Positions 1 to 8,936 are shown, numbered from the stretch's first letter. The stretch is 64,000 bases of DNA from Paenisporosarcina antarctica (GCF_004367585.1 NZ_CP038015.1:62001-126000), one strand, 5' to 3'. A program made the numbers and translations. The notes: generated by a model from the sequence alone, not told the origin.

Positions 1-2
1 GT

Positions 3-1043
3 TTTTCCACTCTAGACCATTTAACAAAAGGAAGAGTGGCTTGGAATGTAGTCACTTCCTATTTACCTAATGCAGCGAAGAATTTTGGCCTTCATGAGAT
101 GATCAAGCATGATGAACGCTATGATATTGCTGAGGAATTTCTCGAAGTATCGTATAAGCTTTGGGAATCTAGCTGGGAAGACGGAGCGGTTATCGACGAT
201 GCCGAGAATAATATGTTAATAGACTCTTCCAAGGTACATGAAATCAATCACTCTGGTAAATATTTTAATGTTGAAGGTCCTCATTTAACTGAGCCGTCCT
301 TACAGCGTACACCGGTCATTTACCAAGCAGGAACTTCTGAAAAAGGAAGAGCTTTAGCTGCGAAGCACGCAGAATGTGTTTTCGTGGGTGGACCGACGCC
401 TGAAAAAATCAAGTACTATACAGAGGATATTAAAAGTCGTGCCGAACAATTTGGTCGAGATCCAGACCATATTAAGATTTTTTCATTCCTAACTGTCATC
501 GTGGCAGAAACAACAGAATTAGCGGAGTTGAAATTCCAAGAGTTCAACAGTCTGTGGAGTCCTGATGCTGCCATGGCTCAATTTGGCGGAGCAAGTGGAT
601 ACGACTTAGCTGAGTTTGAAGAAGTGGACCAGGAGCAGCCTTTTGAATTTAAGCCTACAGAACATGGCCACTATAAAGCAGCTTCATTAACTACAGATTA
701 CAAGAAAAAATTGTCTATTAAAGAAGCAATACAGCGACTTGAGAAATTAGACCGAGAAACAATTATTGTGGGCAATCCAAGCGAAGTGGCAGATGCCATT
801 CAATATCAATTTGAAGCGTCAGGAGTGGATGGATTTAATCTAAACCATCTTGTTACGCCGGCGAGCTTGGAAGACTTTATTGATTTAGTCGTCCCAGTGT
901 TACAAGAAAGAGGACTTTACAAAACGGAATATAAAGAAGGAACACTAAGAGAAAAATTGTTTGACCATGAAAGTAGCCTATTGCCAGAGAGTCATCCTGG
1001 CAGCAAATATAGAAAACCTAAACCAATTAGTGTGTGGGCTTAG
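3..1043 (+). CDS. LLM-class flavin-dependent monooxygenase, NtaA/SnaA/DszA type (5' end missing)
   Basis: The reading frame is open from base 3 and already reads FSTLDHLTKGRVAWNVVTS, the conserved STLDHLT-GR-WN-VTS segment of the NtaA/SnaA/DszA subfamily of bacterial luciferase-like monooxygenases. The GTG at 36 is therefore internal and the gene starts before the window. These enzymes use FMNH2 from a separate reductase to oxidise small organic substrates such as nitrilotriacetate, sulfones or alkyl compounds; the substrate cannot be told from sequence. Further family signs are the RTPVIYQAGTS-GR segment and the VVGGPTPEKI-like stretch after it, and the C-terminal GF-L-H-VTP-SLEDF--LVVP-LQERG block. 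The C-terminus is complete. A rho-independent terminator follows 43 bases later, so this is the last gene of its transcript. Confidence in family is high; physiological role is unknown. Confidence 0.93.
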   Translation, partial: FSTLDHLTKGRVAWNVVTSYLPNAAKNFGLHEMIKHDERYDIAEEFLEVSYKLWESSWEDGAVIDDAENNMLIDSSKVHEINHSGKYFNVEGPHLTEPSLQRTPVIYQAGTSEKGRALAAKHAECVFVGGPTPEKIKYYTEDIKSRAEQFGRDPDHIKIFSFLTVIVAETTELAELKFQEFNSLWSPDAAMAQFGGASGYDLAEFEEVDQEQPFEFKPTEHGHYKAASLTTDYKKKLSIKEAIQRLEKLDRETIIVGNPSEVADAIQYQFEASGVDGFNLNHLVTPASLEDFIDLVVPVLQERGLYKTEYKEGTLREKLFDHESSLLPESHPGSKYRKPKPISVWA

Positions 1044-1085
1044 ATTACAGCTTAAAGGACCGAATGATTTTTAGAAACAATTGAG

Positions 1086-1115
1086 GCACACCCTTCACTT
1101 TAAGGGTGTGCTTTT
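1086..1115 (+). terminator. Rho-independent terminator of the monooxygenase gene
   Basis: Ten-bp perfect stem GCACACCCTT / AAGGGTGTGC around a CACTTT loop, followed by TTTT. Confidence 0.85.
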
Positions 1116-1662
1116 AACACTAGAAATCCTTAACGAAAAGACTGTCATTCTATATCGGCTATGGTTTCCGGTTCGCTATGGACGGCTCACTAGCAGCGCC
1201 ATAACCTATAGAGTAAAAAGAATTGCGATGTGACGTTGTCATATCGCAATTCTTCTTTTTTAAAGGCAATCTTGCGGCTGGTGTACGTCCGTCCGTCGCT
1301 CTCCTACAAACATAACGTGCACAGTTCTTTGATTTTGGTTTACTAGAGAATAGATAGTTACTACATAGAAAACATGCGGCCGAAGATGCAATTTCGGCAG
1401 CTTCATACTTTTTTTATAGTATTGTATTCCTCCAAAATTGAAAAAAGATTGCGTCACTAGTCTTTCAAACAGGAGCGTAGCAGAAAAAGAGACATTTAGT
1501 TAAACGGGTGCTTTCCTATAATAACCGTTGTCTTCTATTGTTTTACAAACGAGCAGGTTAGTTTAGAAAAAAAGTTTTTATTAAATTCTATTTATAGGGC
1601 TGAGAGGGTAATCGTGTCTCGATGTAGAAACAATTAACAGGCGAAAAATTAAGGAGGACGAT
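1116..1662. other. Gene-free stretch with a second hairpin and a repeat fragment
   Basis: No convincing gene. At 1218-1260 lies a 12-bp stem (AAGAATTGCGAT / ATCGCAATTCTT) followed by a T-rich run, a strong terminator-like hairpin. At about 1466-1490 the phrase AACAGGAGCGTAGC is a fragment of the repeat seen in full at 4375 and 61968. The minus-strand open frame across 1260-1457 has no ribosome binding site and is not called. Confidence 0.6.
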
Positions 1663-1983
1663 ATGAGTAAATTTAGTTTGTTTGGTAAGTTTATAGTACA
1701 AGAAGGCGAACGAGACACAATGGTAGATATTTTGTTAGAAGCAGCAGAATCAATGAAGAATCTAGATGAATGTGAGATATATCTCATAAATATTTCTGAA
1801 AGTGAACTAAATTCTGTTTATGTTTATGAAGTGTGGAGCAATGAAAATGCCCATCAAGCTTCTCTTACCCTTGAAACTACACAAACATTAATAAAGCGTG
1901 CAAAACCAATCATTACTGGAATGGAGAGAATCAGCACCCTTGAAACAATGGGTGGAAAGGGAATTTCACCGAACTCTTATTAG
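1663..1983 (+). CDS. Antibiotic biosynthesis monooxygenase (ABM) domain protein, YcnE-like
   Basis: A 106-residue protein with the dimeric alpha+beta barrel pattern of ABM-domain proteins: an N-terminal strand (FSLFGKFIVQEGERD), a helix (MVDILLEAAESM), strands ECEIYLINIS and VYVYEVWSNENAHQASL, and a final helix before the typical I--ME----- tail. ABM proteins are cofactor-free small monooxygenases or heme/quinone-handling proteins; the substrate here is unknown. AAGGAGG at 1651 gives an ideal ribosome binding site for the ATG. It stands alone, with a terminator at 2147. Confidence 0.8.
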   Translation: MSKFSLFGKFIVQEGERDTMVDILLEAAESMKNLDECEIYLINISESELNSVYVYEVWSNENAHQASLTLETTQTLIKRAKPIITGMERISTLETMGGKGISPNSY

Positions 1984-2146
1984 ACCAACCTGCTCTTGAT
2001 ATACTGTATATAAGGATGCTTTAGTTGAATAAGGGACCGCTAAATCACTGAAATAATCAATAATTAAGTTTTACTATGTATCAATCCCTTCGATCGGTCT
2101 CGTTAATCAAGTTAGCTTTACCAATGAGACCGTTATAACGGGGAAA

Positions 2147-2178
2147 ACCAGTAACCTCAAGGGCTACTGGTCTTTTTT
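2147..2178 (+). terminator. Rho-independent terminator after the ABM gene
   Basis: ACCAGTA...TACTGGT stem with a C-rich/G-rich inner part, then CTTTTTT. Just before it (2094-2120) lies the repeat phrase TCTCGTTAATCAAGTTAGC, which recurs at 4772. Confidence 0.8.
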
Positions 2179-2265
2179 ATGGACTTGCGTTCTGAATAGC
2201 GTAACGCTGAAATTTAGTTAATAGGTGAAAAATGTATTCGTGCCAGGCACATTAATACAAAAGTA

Positions 2266-3768
2266 TCACGACAAATTTTCTGAGTTGTTTTCATAAAAGG
2301 TAAATTGATTTTTTCCTTTTTTCTTTGATATATACATGGCAGTGTCTGCATGGTTAAGCAATTCATAAAATTTTTGACCGTCTTTTGGTAGCTGACTTAT
2401 TCCCAAACTTGAAGTAATGTGCATTGTGTATCCTTGTATTTCGTAAGGTTCACTAATTACTTCAGTAATTAGTTGGGCAAATGAGCCAAGTTCTTCTTGT
2501 TGTTGATGTTGCACCAAAATAATGAATTCATCCCCACCTATACGAGCTACCATGCCTGGAGTATCTTGCATTAAGGTTGTTAAACGGGACGCGACTGCTT
2601 GAAGAAGAGAATCTCCCGCTGCATGCCCATATACATCATTTATTGCTTTGAAACCATCCAAATCAAGGAATAGAATCCCTAGTCGCTCTGAAGATTCAGC
2701 AAATGATTCAAAATCTCGCTGCAAGCGGAAGCGGTTAGGAAGACCTGTTAAAAAATCAAGATAGGCGAGCCGTTTAATTTCTTCATGCGATTCTTCAAGG
2801 GATTGCATCATGTCGTTGACCGTATGTTCCAAGACATAAATTTCATCTTTATTTTTTCGGCTGTAACCAAGACGAGTTGATCCATCTTTTGATTCTTGAA
2901 TATCACGTAGTTGTCCCGACAAGGTTGTAACGCGTGAAACAATAAGTCGGTCAAGCAAGATATAAATTAATAAAACGATCATCAAAATCATCACGATGAA
3001 TGTAATGAATAAGTTATTTATACTATCTAGTTTTTGAAGGAAGTAGTCCCGATTCTGCAACATGGAAATTTCAATGTACTTTCCATCGGTTATCTCTTCT
3101 ATATAAAGCGTTCCTAGAAGTTGTTTATTGCTAATAATCTGAATATCCTTAAGCTGTGCTGACTGTTTCGTGACTTGAGTGAAGCTCTCTAGCTGTAAGG
3201 ACAAATTCATTTCTAACGTTTCAATAAATAGTTGATCAATCAAACGAATCATAACCATTTTTCCGTTGGATGGCCCCTCACCATTACTTGGGTAAACCTT
3301 TTCAATATCGATCAAAGCTAGTCCTTTTGGTGTGCTTGCTAGAAAAGGGAGTTCTTGATTTTTGGTATTATCGATTAGGGTTTGTATCGTTTGTTTCATT
3401 GAAGAATCGATGGGTTCAATCCCTGAGCCGTTTATATATTGATTATTCTTATCGTAAAATAGCATATGCGTAATTTCTAGATTATCAAATGTCGCATCCA
3501 TTAAATTTCGTTCGACATAGTTTCTATTATTGCCTTCAATAAACTCAAAGGAATCGTCCCAAACCGCCCAATCCAAGGAGAGCCTGTTCAAATCTTCTTT
3601 TTCGGATTCAAAATAATTATGTACCATGTCCAGATTTAGTTCTAATCGCTCACGGTCCAAGTGATCTCCATCCCTAATTAATAGTGGACGGGTGACTAAC
3701 ATTAGAAAAGCTAGAAAGAGAACCATGGATATACCAATAATGAACAATGTCTGTACTTTCAATTTCAT
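2266..3768 (-). CDS. Membrane diguanylate cyclase with CHASE4 sensor, HAMP and GGDEF domains
   Basis: This 500-residue protein starts with a membrane segment (residues 7-27), followed by an extracellular CHASE4-type sensor region marked by DWAVWDDSF at 66-74, a second membrane segment near 250-272, a HAMP-like linker, and a GGDEF domain. The catalytic GGDEF sequence at 411-415 is intact, as are the upstream FLDLDGFKAIND and GHAAGD blocks, so it should make cyclic di-GMP from GTP in response to an external signal. No RxxD inhibitory site is visible just before GGDEF. There is no EAL domain. It is one of three GGDEF proteins in this window (others at 37840 and 47073). It is monocistronic with an AT-rich upstream region; the ligand is unknown. 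Confidence 0.93.
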   Translation of the reverse strand: MKLKVQTLFIIGISMVLFLAFLMLVTRPLLIRDGDHLDRERLELNLDMVHNYFESEKEDLNRLSLDWAVWDDSFEFIEGNNRNYVERNLMDATFDNLEITHMLFYDKNNQYINGSGIEPIDSSMKQTIQTLIDNTKNQELPFLASTPKGLALIDIEKVYPSNGEGPSNGKMVMIRLIDQLFIETLEMNLSLQLESFTQVTKQSAQLKDIQIISNKQLLGTLYIEEITDGKYIEISMLQNRDYFLQKLDSINNLFITFIVMILMIVLLIYILLDRLIVSRVTTLSGQLRDIQESKDGSTRLGYSRKNKDEIYVLEHTVNDMMQSLEESHEEIKRLAYLDFLTGLPNRFRLQRDFESFAESSERLGILFLDLDGFKAINDVYGHAAGDSLLQAVASRLTTLMQDTPGMVARIGGDEFIILVQHQQQEELGSFAQLITEVISEPYEIQGYTMHITSSLGISQLPKDGQKFYELLNHADTAMYISKKKGKNQFTFYENNSENLS

Positions 3769-4267
3769 GTGAATTCACTCCAGTATAATTACCTTAATAA
3801 TATTATACTGCTAATCATGGTATTAAAATAGATAATTAACCAAGTTATTATAATATAAAATTACTTATAAATGCCTGCATAAAAGGGTTTTTAAACCAAT
3901 TATAAGTGTTTAGTCGAAATCTGCTAATCTATTATTTTAGATGAATTTTCACATAGTGAAAGATAATAATTTAACGTTAAATTCATTTAAAATAATTTTA
4001 GTGAAATTCGATGATGGATTCCTTTGTTGACCATGATTTAAATAATTGCGCATGATAAAAATCCGCATTTGAGGAGATTAGAGAAAAATAAAGGGGTATT
4101 TACAATAAGAAGAAAGTGTGAATATTAAAAAGTGAAAATATGGTGAAGTGTAACTTGTATTGAGGAAAGCTATCGAATATTATTATCATTCACATAATAA
4201 ATGTATAGATATTTATAAGAAAATGCTGTGATGATAACAACCATTCTTAATGATTTTTTCAAAAAGT
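3769..4267. other. AT-rich gene-free region upstream of the CHASE4-GGDEF gene
   Basis: About 500 bases of very AT-rich DNA that must hold the minus-strand promoter of the diguanylate cyclase gene. No gene or strong hairpin is seen. Confidence 0.5.
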
Positions 4268-4765
4268 TAACTAGGCCCGATAAATTTTTAGCAATCGAAG
4301 AAAGGCTGAAATAGAGTCTTAATAAACAAGTTGACTTCAAATTGAGATGAGCCTAAGATGATTTCTTCTTTTAAACAGGAGCGTAGCGAAAACAGATCCA
4401 TTCAGCTGCACTAGTCGAATCAAGCTGGAAACTGCTGAATGGTAGCCATTTCGCTAAGCTACATGGCCCTTTTCTGTTGGTGACGGTTTGTTCATATAAA
4501 TATCCAATTACTAGTAGCAGTTTCAGCAAGTTAACTAGGTTGTGAGATGAGTTTGGCCGATAAATCCTGAGAGTGGCCGATAAAACTCCAGAAGTGGCCG
4601 ATAAATCTTCCAAAGTGGCCGATAAACACCCGAAAATGGCCGATAAATTTTTAGCAATCGAAGAAAGGCTGAAATAGAGTCTTAATAAAACAAGTTGAGA
4701 TGAACCTCAGATGAATTCATCTTTCGAACAGGAGCGTAGCGAAAATAGATCCATTCAGTGCCACT
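4268..4765. repeat. Direct duplication plus two copies of an interspersed hairpin repeat
   Basis: The sequence GATAAATTTTTAGCAATCGA with the following ~45 bases (AGAAAGGCTGAAATAGAGTC...) occurs at about 4279 and again at about 4643. Each copy runs into a copy of the phrase AACAGGAGCGTAGCGAAAA-AGATCCATTCAG (4375 and 4727). The first copy continues as a long imperfect hairpin (ATCCATTCAGC...GCTGAATGGTAGCCAT) up to about 4480. Related copies lie at 1466 and 61968, so this is an interspersed repeat family. The minus-strand frame at 4371-4613 is only this repeat. Confidence 0.8.
4552..4650. repeat. Five tandem GTGGCCGATAAA units
   Basis: The motif tGGCCGATAAA recurs at about 20-21 base spacing five times with variable intervening bases. 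It is joined to the 3' direct-repeat copy. Confidence 0.85.
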
Positions 4766-4889
4766 TCGAACCTTCTCGTTAATCAAGTTAACTTTCAAAA
4801 TTAGGCCATTTGAGAAGGTCATGAAAAAAATAATTAGAAAAAATTCTAAATATTGCTGGATTATTTAGAATTTTTAGATAAAATAAGAA

Positions 4890-5040
4890 AAAGGAGGAAA
4901 TTAGTTTGAGTTCTGGGTTTAACAGTAATCATACTTTTTTTCATAGTAGTTGCAGTGAGTATTGGCATTAATCTAAGAATGATTCACAAAGAAGAATTCA
5001 GGAATTAGAGGACGAGAACAGAAATCTTTAAAAAAGTAGG
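4890..5040 (+). pseudogene. Decayed duplicate of the small membrane protein gene at 5185
   Basis: AAAGGAGGAAATTAG followed by segments close to AATCATACTTTTTTT, TATTGGCATTA, AAGAAGAATTCAG-AATTA and GAACAGAAATCTT copies the ribosome binding site and body of the intact gene at 5169-5373 in the same order, but the frame is broken by deletions and stops. It is best read as a tandem duplicate that has lost function. Confidence 0.65.
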
Positions 5041-5184
5041 ACCAATTAAAAATGGATCTTATTTGTTAAACAGTAGGAGCAAAGAATAATCCGAAATATG
5101 CCGAAGATATTCACTATGAAATGGAATATCCAAATTAAGAAGCTCATTTTTGAGGAAATGTAATTAGGAAGAGGAGGAAATTAG

Positions 5185-5373
5185 ATGGATACTCTTATTG
5201 GATTATTACCGATCATACTTTTCTTAGTACCAGCAGCGTTAATCATTGGCATTATCGTAGTGGTTTCTTCCAAAAATTCAAAGCCTAAGAATGATTTAGA
5301 AAGAAGAATTCAGCAATTAAAAGAAGTGAACAGAAATCTTAAGAGCAGAAACAGGAAACACATGTTTTATTAG
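5185..5373 (+). CDS. Small single-pass membrane protein with charged C-terminal helix
   Basis: Sixty-two residues: a membrane helix at 5-28 (LIGLLPIILFLVPAALIIG) followed by a lysine/arginine-rich segment (ERRIQQLKEVNRNLKSRNRK) likely to form a short cytoplasmic helix. AGGAGGAAATTAG gives a strong ribosome binding site for the ATG. A terminator follows at 5396. A decayed copy sits just upstream. I do not recognise the family; it resembles many small Bacillales membrane proteins of unknown role. Confidence 0.7.
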   Translation: MDTLIGLLPIILFLVPAALIIGIIVVVSSKNSKPKNDLERRIQQLKEVNRNLKSRNRKHMFY

Positions 5374-5395
5374 CCCAAAATCAACACTAAAGGAA

Positions 5396-5428
5396 AACGG
5401 CTCATTTATTTTTGGAGCTGTTTTTTAT
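5396..5428 (+). terminator. Rho-independent terminator
   Basis: AACGGCTC...GGAGCTGTT stem followed by TTTTTATTTTTC. Confidence 0.75.
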
Positions 5429-5567
5429 TTTTCTTTACATAAGTATACTGAAAGCCCCTCGAAAAAAGAAAGATCACTCTCATGACAACTTCCAAATATA
5501 CCCTTCAAATATTTCTTGATAAAAGAACAAACGTTCGCATATAATAAAAGGAAAGGAGATAACACGA

Positions 5568-5795
5568 ATGAAAGACACCATTATTAAATATATGCAGCGA
5601 CAAAACAGTGTGGAAATGATTTATCTTGCACGGGATGGAAACATCACAAAACGTCGTGTGAAAGTCATTAAGGCCTGCGAAGACACATTTCAAGCGTACT
5701 GTTTTACAAAGAAGGCAAAGCGAACTTTTTACTTTGATCATGTTCTCGCAGTGGTCCCTGTCATTCGAAGAGAAAGGGAGGACGTCATTTCATGA
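5568..5795 (+). CDS. Small WYL-like protein, partner of YolD-like protein
   Basis: Seventy-five residues with the strand pattern of a WYL/SH3-like fold: VEMIYLARDGNITKRRVKVI, then FQAYCFTKKAKRTFYFDHVLAVVPV. Such small proteins sit next to YolD-like genes in Bacilli. GGAAAGGAGAT precedes the ATG. Its stop overlaps the next start by four bases (ATGA), so the two are translationally coupled. The molecular role is unknown; in related genomes this pair is often next to a UvrX/Y-family DNA polymerase gene, which is missing here. Confidence 0.7.
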   Translation: MKDTIIKYMQRQNSVEMIYLARDGNITKRRVKVIKACEDTFQAYCFTKKAKRTFYFDHVLAVVPVIRREREDVIS

Positions 5796-6148
5796 AAATT
5801 AACCGAGGTCTAAAAGTCCAAGATGACCTTAAAGATCGCGGAAACATCAAATGGACGGCCATGATGCTACCAGAACATGTGATAGAACTCCGTGAATGGC
5901 AAGAGGACCAAGACAAAGTTAAAAAACCTGTACTCGATGAATTTGATTACGATACCATGCAAGAAGAAATTGAGCGAGCACTGATAAGCCGAATGGAAAC
6001 ACGTCTCACCTCATGGAAGAAAGACAAACTTTGCTATCATCAGGGCATTATCAAAGAAGCAAACAACCACTATCTTCGCTACGAAGACCCAGTCGGTATC
6101 CATCAACTGCCGCTCGAAGAACTCGTCGGTGTGATGATCCTTACGTAA
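5792..6148 (+). CDS. YolD-like family protein
   Basis: The 118-residue protein has the YolD hallmark DRGNIKWTAMMLPEHV near residues 16-31, then LREW, KPVLDEFDYDTMQEEIERAL, and a C-terminal segment (YHQGIIKEANNHYLRYED) ending in the LPLEELVGVMIL block. YolD proteins are phage- and plasmid-linked and commonly accompany error-prone polymerase UvrX; the function is not established. ATGA overlap with the upstream gene shows an operon. A 21-bp-stem terminator closes it at 6283. Confidence 0.9.
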   Translation: MKINRGLKVQDDLKDRGNIKWTAMMLPEHVIELREWQEDQDKVKKPVLDEFDYDTMQEEIERALISRMETRLTSWKKDKLCYHQGIIKEANNHYLRYEDPVGIHQLPLEELVGVMILT

Positions 6149-6282
6149 CTTTCTATGGTAAAGATCCAAATTACATCTTCGGCAGCCTGCTTCTAATCTC
6201 TCGTTTACCAAACTCAAAACACTATGTGCTTATAGGTTGCCAGTTTTACTCTGCGACGAGTAAGCGCTTGATTTACCTTTAT

Positions 6283-6331
6283 AAAAGACGACATGGAAGT
6301 GACAAAGTCACTTCCATGTCGTCTTTTATTT
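6283..6331 (+). terminator. Very long-stem terminator after the YolD gene
   Basis: A perfect 21-bp stem beginning AAAAGACGACATGG with an AAA loop, then TATTTTT. The gene-free stretch 6149-6703 holds only this and the promoter below. Confidence 0.9.
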
Positions 6332-6607
6332 TTGAGATGCGTTGCAATCCGATGCGACCCGGAAATTCATGTCGTACTGTGTGGAAAATCTTTTTTCAGG
6401 TGGAAATTTCGCCATTTTTCTTTAAATTAATACAAAACGTACATATTTCTTAAAATCAAAATAATTTTCTATTGTGAGTATTAATACCTAAGGTGGATGA
6501 TTACTGTTATAGATTCTTCGGAGGTTGAGCGCTTTTACATCGTGATAGGGTAGATAACTTTTTAAGATAATAGGTTATTTATCCTACTAATCTATGGGAA
6601 TTTAATG

Positions 6608-6636
6608 TTGACAGGAAGAGATATTACAGGAATAAT
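6608..6636 (+). promoter_or_regulatory. Probable sigma-A promoter of the symporter operon
   Basis: TTGACA, a 17-base spacer and AATAAT, 67 bases before the first gene of the operon. Read by eye only. Confidence 0.55.
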
Positions 6637-6703
6637 AAGGAAAAGTTAGAATTTTCATTATATTCTATTCTTTTATAAAACACTTAAAGTTCGGAGGGGT
6701 AAA

Positions 6704-6889
6704 ATGATTCCGGTATGGGTATTTGCAATTATTACAATCGTTTCTGTGTTTCTGGCATTAAAGCTGAAGAAAAAGTGGTTATTTGCATTACCGCTATTAG
6801 CAGTTGGTAGTTTGCTTTTAGTAGAAATAATAAAAGTTCCCTTACCATTATGGGAAACGATTCAATTTATCTTTGATTTAAAAGGCTAG
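6704..6889 (+). CDS. Small two-helix membrane protein, first gene of symporter operon
   Basis: Sixty-one residues with two membrane helices (about 2-20 and 26-46) separated by a lysine-rich turn (KLKKKW). CGGAGGGG precedes the ATG. It lies 22 bases before the DUF4212-like small subunit gene, suggesting it belongs to the transport operon. I do not recognise the family. Confidence 0.65.
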   Translation: MIPVWVFAIITIVSVFLALKLKKKWLFALPLLAVGSLLLVEIIKVPLPLWETIQFIFDLKG

Positions 6890-6911
6890 AAATGAAAGGG
6901 GAGAACATGCG

Positions 6912-7214
6912 GTGAAGAGAATTGATAAAAAAGTGGCAGATGCTTATTTTAAAACACGTACGACTTTAATAATGAGCTTTTTGGGGATAGGAGTTATTGT
7001 GTCATTTGGTGTTGTATTATTCGCTGAATCTTTAACTGAAGTTACGTTTATTGGAATCCCAATTCATTATTACATGGGAGCACAAGGTGCAATCGTGACG
7101 TTTATCATCTTATTATTTTTAAACGCCATTATTAGTGATCGTATCGATAAGAAATACGGCATTGATGATTCGCGAAATGAAACAATTGGTAAAGGTAAAC
7201 CGATGGATCACTAA
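6912..7214 (+). CDS. DUF4212-like small subunit of sodium:solute symporter
   Basis: One hundred residues with two membrane helices (about 18-40 and 60-82) and the DUF4212 pattern: Y----RT-LIMSFLGIGVIVSFGVVLFAE, F-GIPIHYYMGAQGAIVTFIILL, and the closing DRIDKKYGID. DUF4212 proteins pair with actP-like symporters. The GTG start is favoured by AAAGGGGAG 8-9 bases upstream. It is followed by the symporter gene after 45 bases with its own AAAGGAGGG site. Confidence 0.85.
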   Translation: MKRIDKKVADAYFKTRTTLIMSFLGIGVIVSFGVVLFAESLTEVTFIGIPIHYYMGAQGAIVTFIILLFLNAIISDRIDKKYGIDDSRNETIGKGKPMDH

Positions 7215-7259
7215 AATATTGTAACTGTAGAAAGAGCTCGATTAAAGGAGGGAAATACT

Positions 7260-8936
7260 ATGGAAACACAATTTATTGTGTCATTTGCATTCATACTAGC
7301 AACATTTGGATTATACGTAGGGATCGCTATTTTCAATAAAGCAAAGGTTGCTTCTGATTTCTATGTTGCCGGTCGAGGCGTTCCAGCGATTTATAACGGG
7401 ATGGCCATCGGGGCAGACTGGATGAGTGCTGCTTCTTTCATTGGTTTAGCCGGTACCGTTATGATCTTGGGATATGACGGACTTGGTTACATTATGGGTT
7501 GGACAGGCGGTTACTTATTACTAACATTCCTGTTAGCTCCTCAACTGCGAAAATACGGTCGATACACAGTGCCAGAATTTATAGGAGATCGCTATGATAG
7601 TAATGTAGCTAGATTAATTGCTGCTGTTGCAACAATTATCATCAGTTTTACATACTCGATTGGTCAAATGTCAGGTTCAGGTATTGTTATTGGTAGATTA
7701 CTAGAAATTGATTATCGTCTTGGTACGATTATTGGAGCAGTTTTAATCGCGATCTATGCTTCTTTAGGCGGGATGAAAGGGATTACATGGACTCAGGTTG
7801 CTCAATATGTTGTGTTGATCACTGCCTATTTAATACCTGTAATTTTCATGTCTCTTCAATTAACAAATAACCCACTTCCATGGGTATCTTATGGTGAAGT
7901 GTTAGAACAAATGAAAGTTCTCGACGCGGATCTCGGAATCTCGGATTACTTAACCCCATTCACCAATGGGACCAAGTGGCAATTCATGGCTCTAATGTTT
8001 ACGCTTATGGCTGGTACAGCTGGATTGCCTCACGTAATTGTAAGATTCTTTACAGTTGCAACAATGAAAGCTGCTCGATGGAGTGGCGCTTGGGCACTTC
8101 TATTTATTGGACTACTTTACCTTTCAGCACCAGCATACGCTGCATTTTCTCGTTTCATTTTGATGACGAAAGTGGCGAATTCTCCAATAAATGCGTTGCC
8201 TGAATGGACAAAATCCTGGGTAGATACAGGCAAGCTTCTGATTGCAGATACAAATGGTGATGGAATTTTACAATGGACAGAATTACAAATCTCAAATGAT
8301 ATCGTAGTTATGGCGACACCAGAAATTGCGAATTTAGGAATCTTTGTTATTGGATTGATGGCGGCTGGAGCGATGGCTGCTGCATTGTCTACTGCTGGTG
8401 GACTAATGATGGCCATCTCTTCTTCGTTATCACATGATATATATTTCCGTTCAATCAATCCACAAGCGACAGATCAAAAACGTTTAGCAGTTGGTCGTTG
8501 GTCTATTATTATCGCTTCTCTAGTTGCAGGTGTTGTGGCACTTAACCCACCTGGCGCGATTACACAAATTGTTGCGTGGGCATTTGCTTTAGCCGCTTCA
8601 TCCTTCTTCCCGGCATTACTACTAGGAGTGTGGTGGAAACGTTCGAATGCAGCTGGTGTCATTTCAGGTATGCTCGTAGGTTTAACTGTCACACTCGGAT
8701 ACATTTTCGCTGCAAAATATGGCGGATTTACGATTTTAGGAATTATCGATACAGGAGCTGGTGTCTTTGGAACAGCTGCAGCATTAATAACAAATATCGT
8801 CGTGTCTCTTGCTACTAAGCCACCATCTAAGAAAATCCAAGAAGAAGTACAGGATTTACGTTATCCAGAACAGATGACGTATAGAGATGGAGAGGTGTGG
8901 TTGGATAATGGAGAAGACATTCCGCCAACCAAGTAA
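7260..8936 (+). CDS. Sodium:solute symporter of the acetate/VC_2705 type
   Basis: The 558-residue protein is a many-helix SSS-family transporter. It shows FYVAGRGVPAIYNGMAIGADWMSAASFIG near residues 37-65, the GRYTVPEF-GDRY block near 100, and GLPHVIVRFFTV near 255-266, all typical of acetate permease ActP and the VC_2705 subfamily. It should import a small carboxylate with Na+. A loop near residues 320-340 (DTNGDGILQWTEL) reads like an EF-hand-type calcium-binding loop, unusual inside a transporter. The 3' end overlaps the next gene by 29 bases. Its association with DUF4212, a DUF294 sensor and an exonuclease matches a recurring arrangement of this subfamily. Confidence 0.93.
   Translation: METQFIVSFAFILATFGLYVGIAIFNKAKVASDFYVAGRGVPAIYNGMAIGADWMSAASFIGLAGTVMILGYDGLGYIMGWTGGYLLLTFLLAPQLRKYGRYTVPEFIGDRYDSNVARLIAAVATIIISFTYSIGQMSGSGIVIGRLLEIDYRLGTIIGAVLIAIYASLGGMKGITWTQVAQYVVLITAYLIPVIFMSLQLTNNPLPWVSYGEVLEQMKVLDADLGISDYLTPFTNGTKWQFMALMFTLMAGTAGLPHVIVRFFTVATMKAARWSGAWALLFIGLLYLSAPAYAAFSRFILMTKVANSPINALPEWTKSWVDTGKLLIADTNGDGILQWTELQISNDIVVMATPEIANLGIFVIGLMAAGAMAAALSTAGGLMMAISSSLSHDIYFRSINPQATDQKRLAVGRWSIIIASLVAGVVALNPPGAITQIVAWAFALAASSFFPALLLGVWWKRSNAAGVISGMLVGLTVTLGYIFAAKYGGFTILGIIDTGAGVFGTAAALITNIVVSLATKPPSKKIQEEVQDLRYPEQMTYRDGEVWLDNGEDIPPTK

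Noticed and set aside
1260-1457. 65-codon minus-strand frame
   Set aside because: No start signal and no coherent protein character; lies in repeat-rich intergenic DNA.
4371-4613. 80-codon minus-strand frame
   Set aside because: Consists of the hairpin repeat and the GGCCGATAAA tandem array.
4552-4650. CRISPR or iteron-type origin
   Set aside because: Units are only about 11 conserved bases at 20-base spacing with no replication gene next to them; better read as a tandem repeat.
6013-6453. 146-codon frame overlapping YolD
   Set aside because: Out-of-frame shadow that runs through a 21-bp terminator stem.
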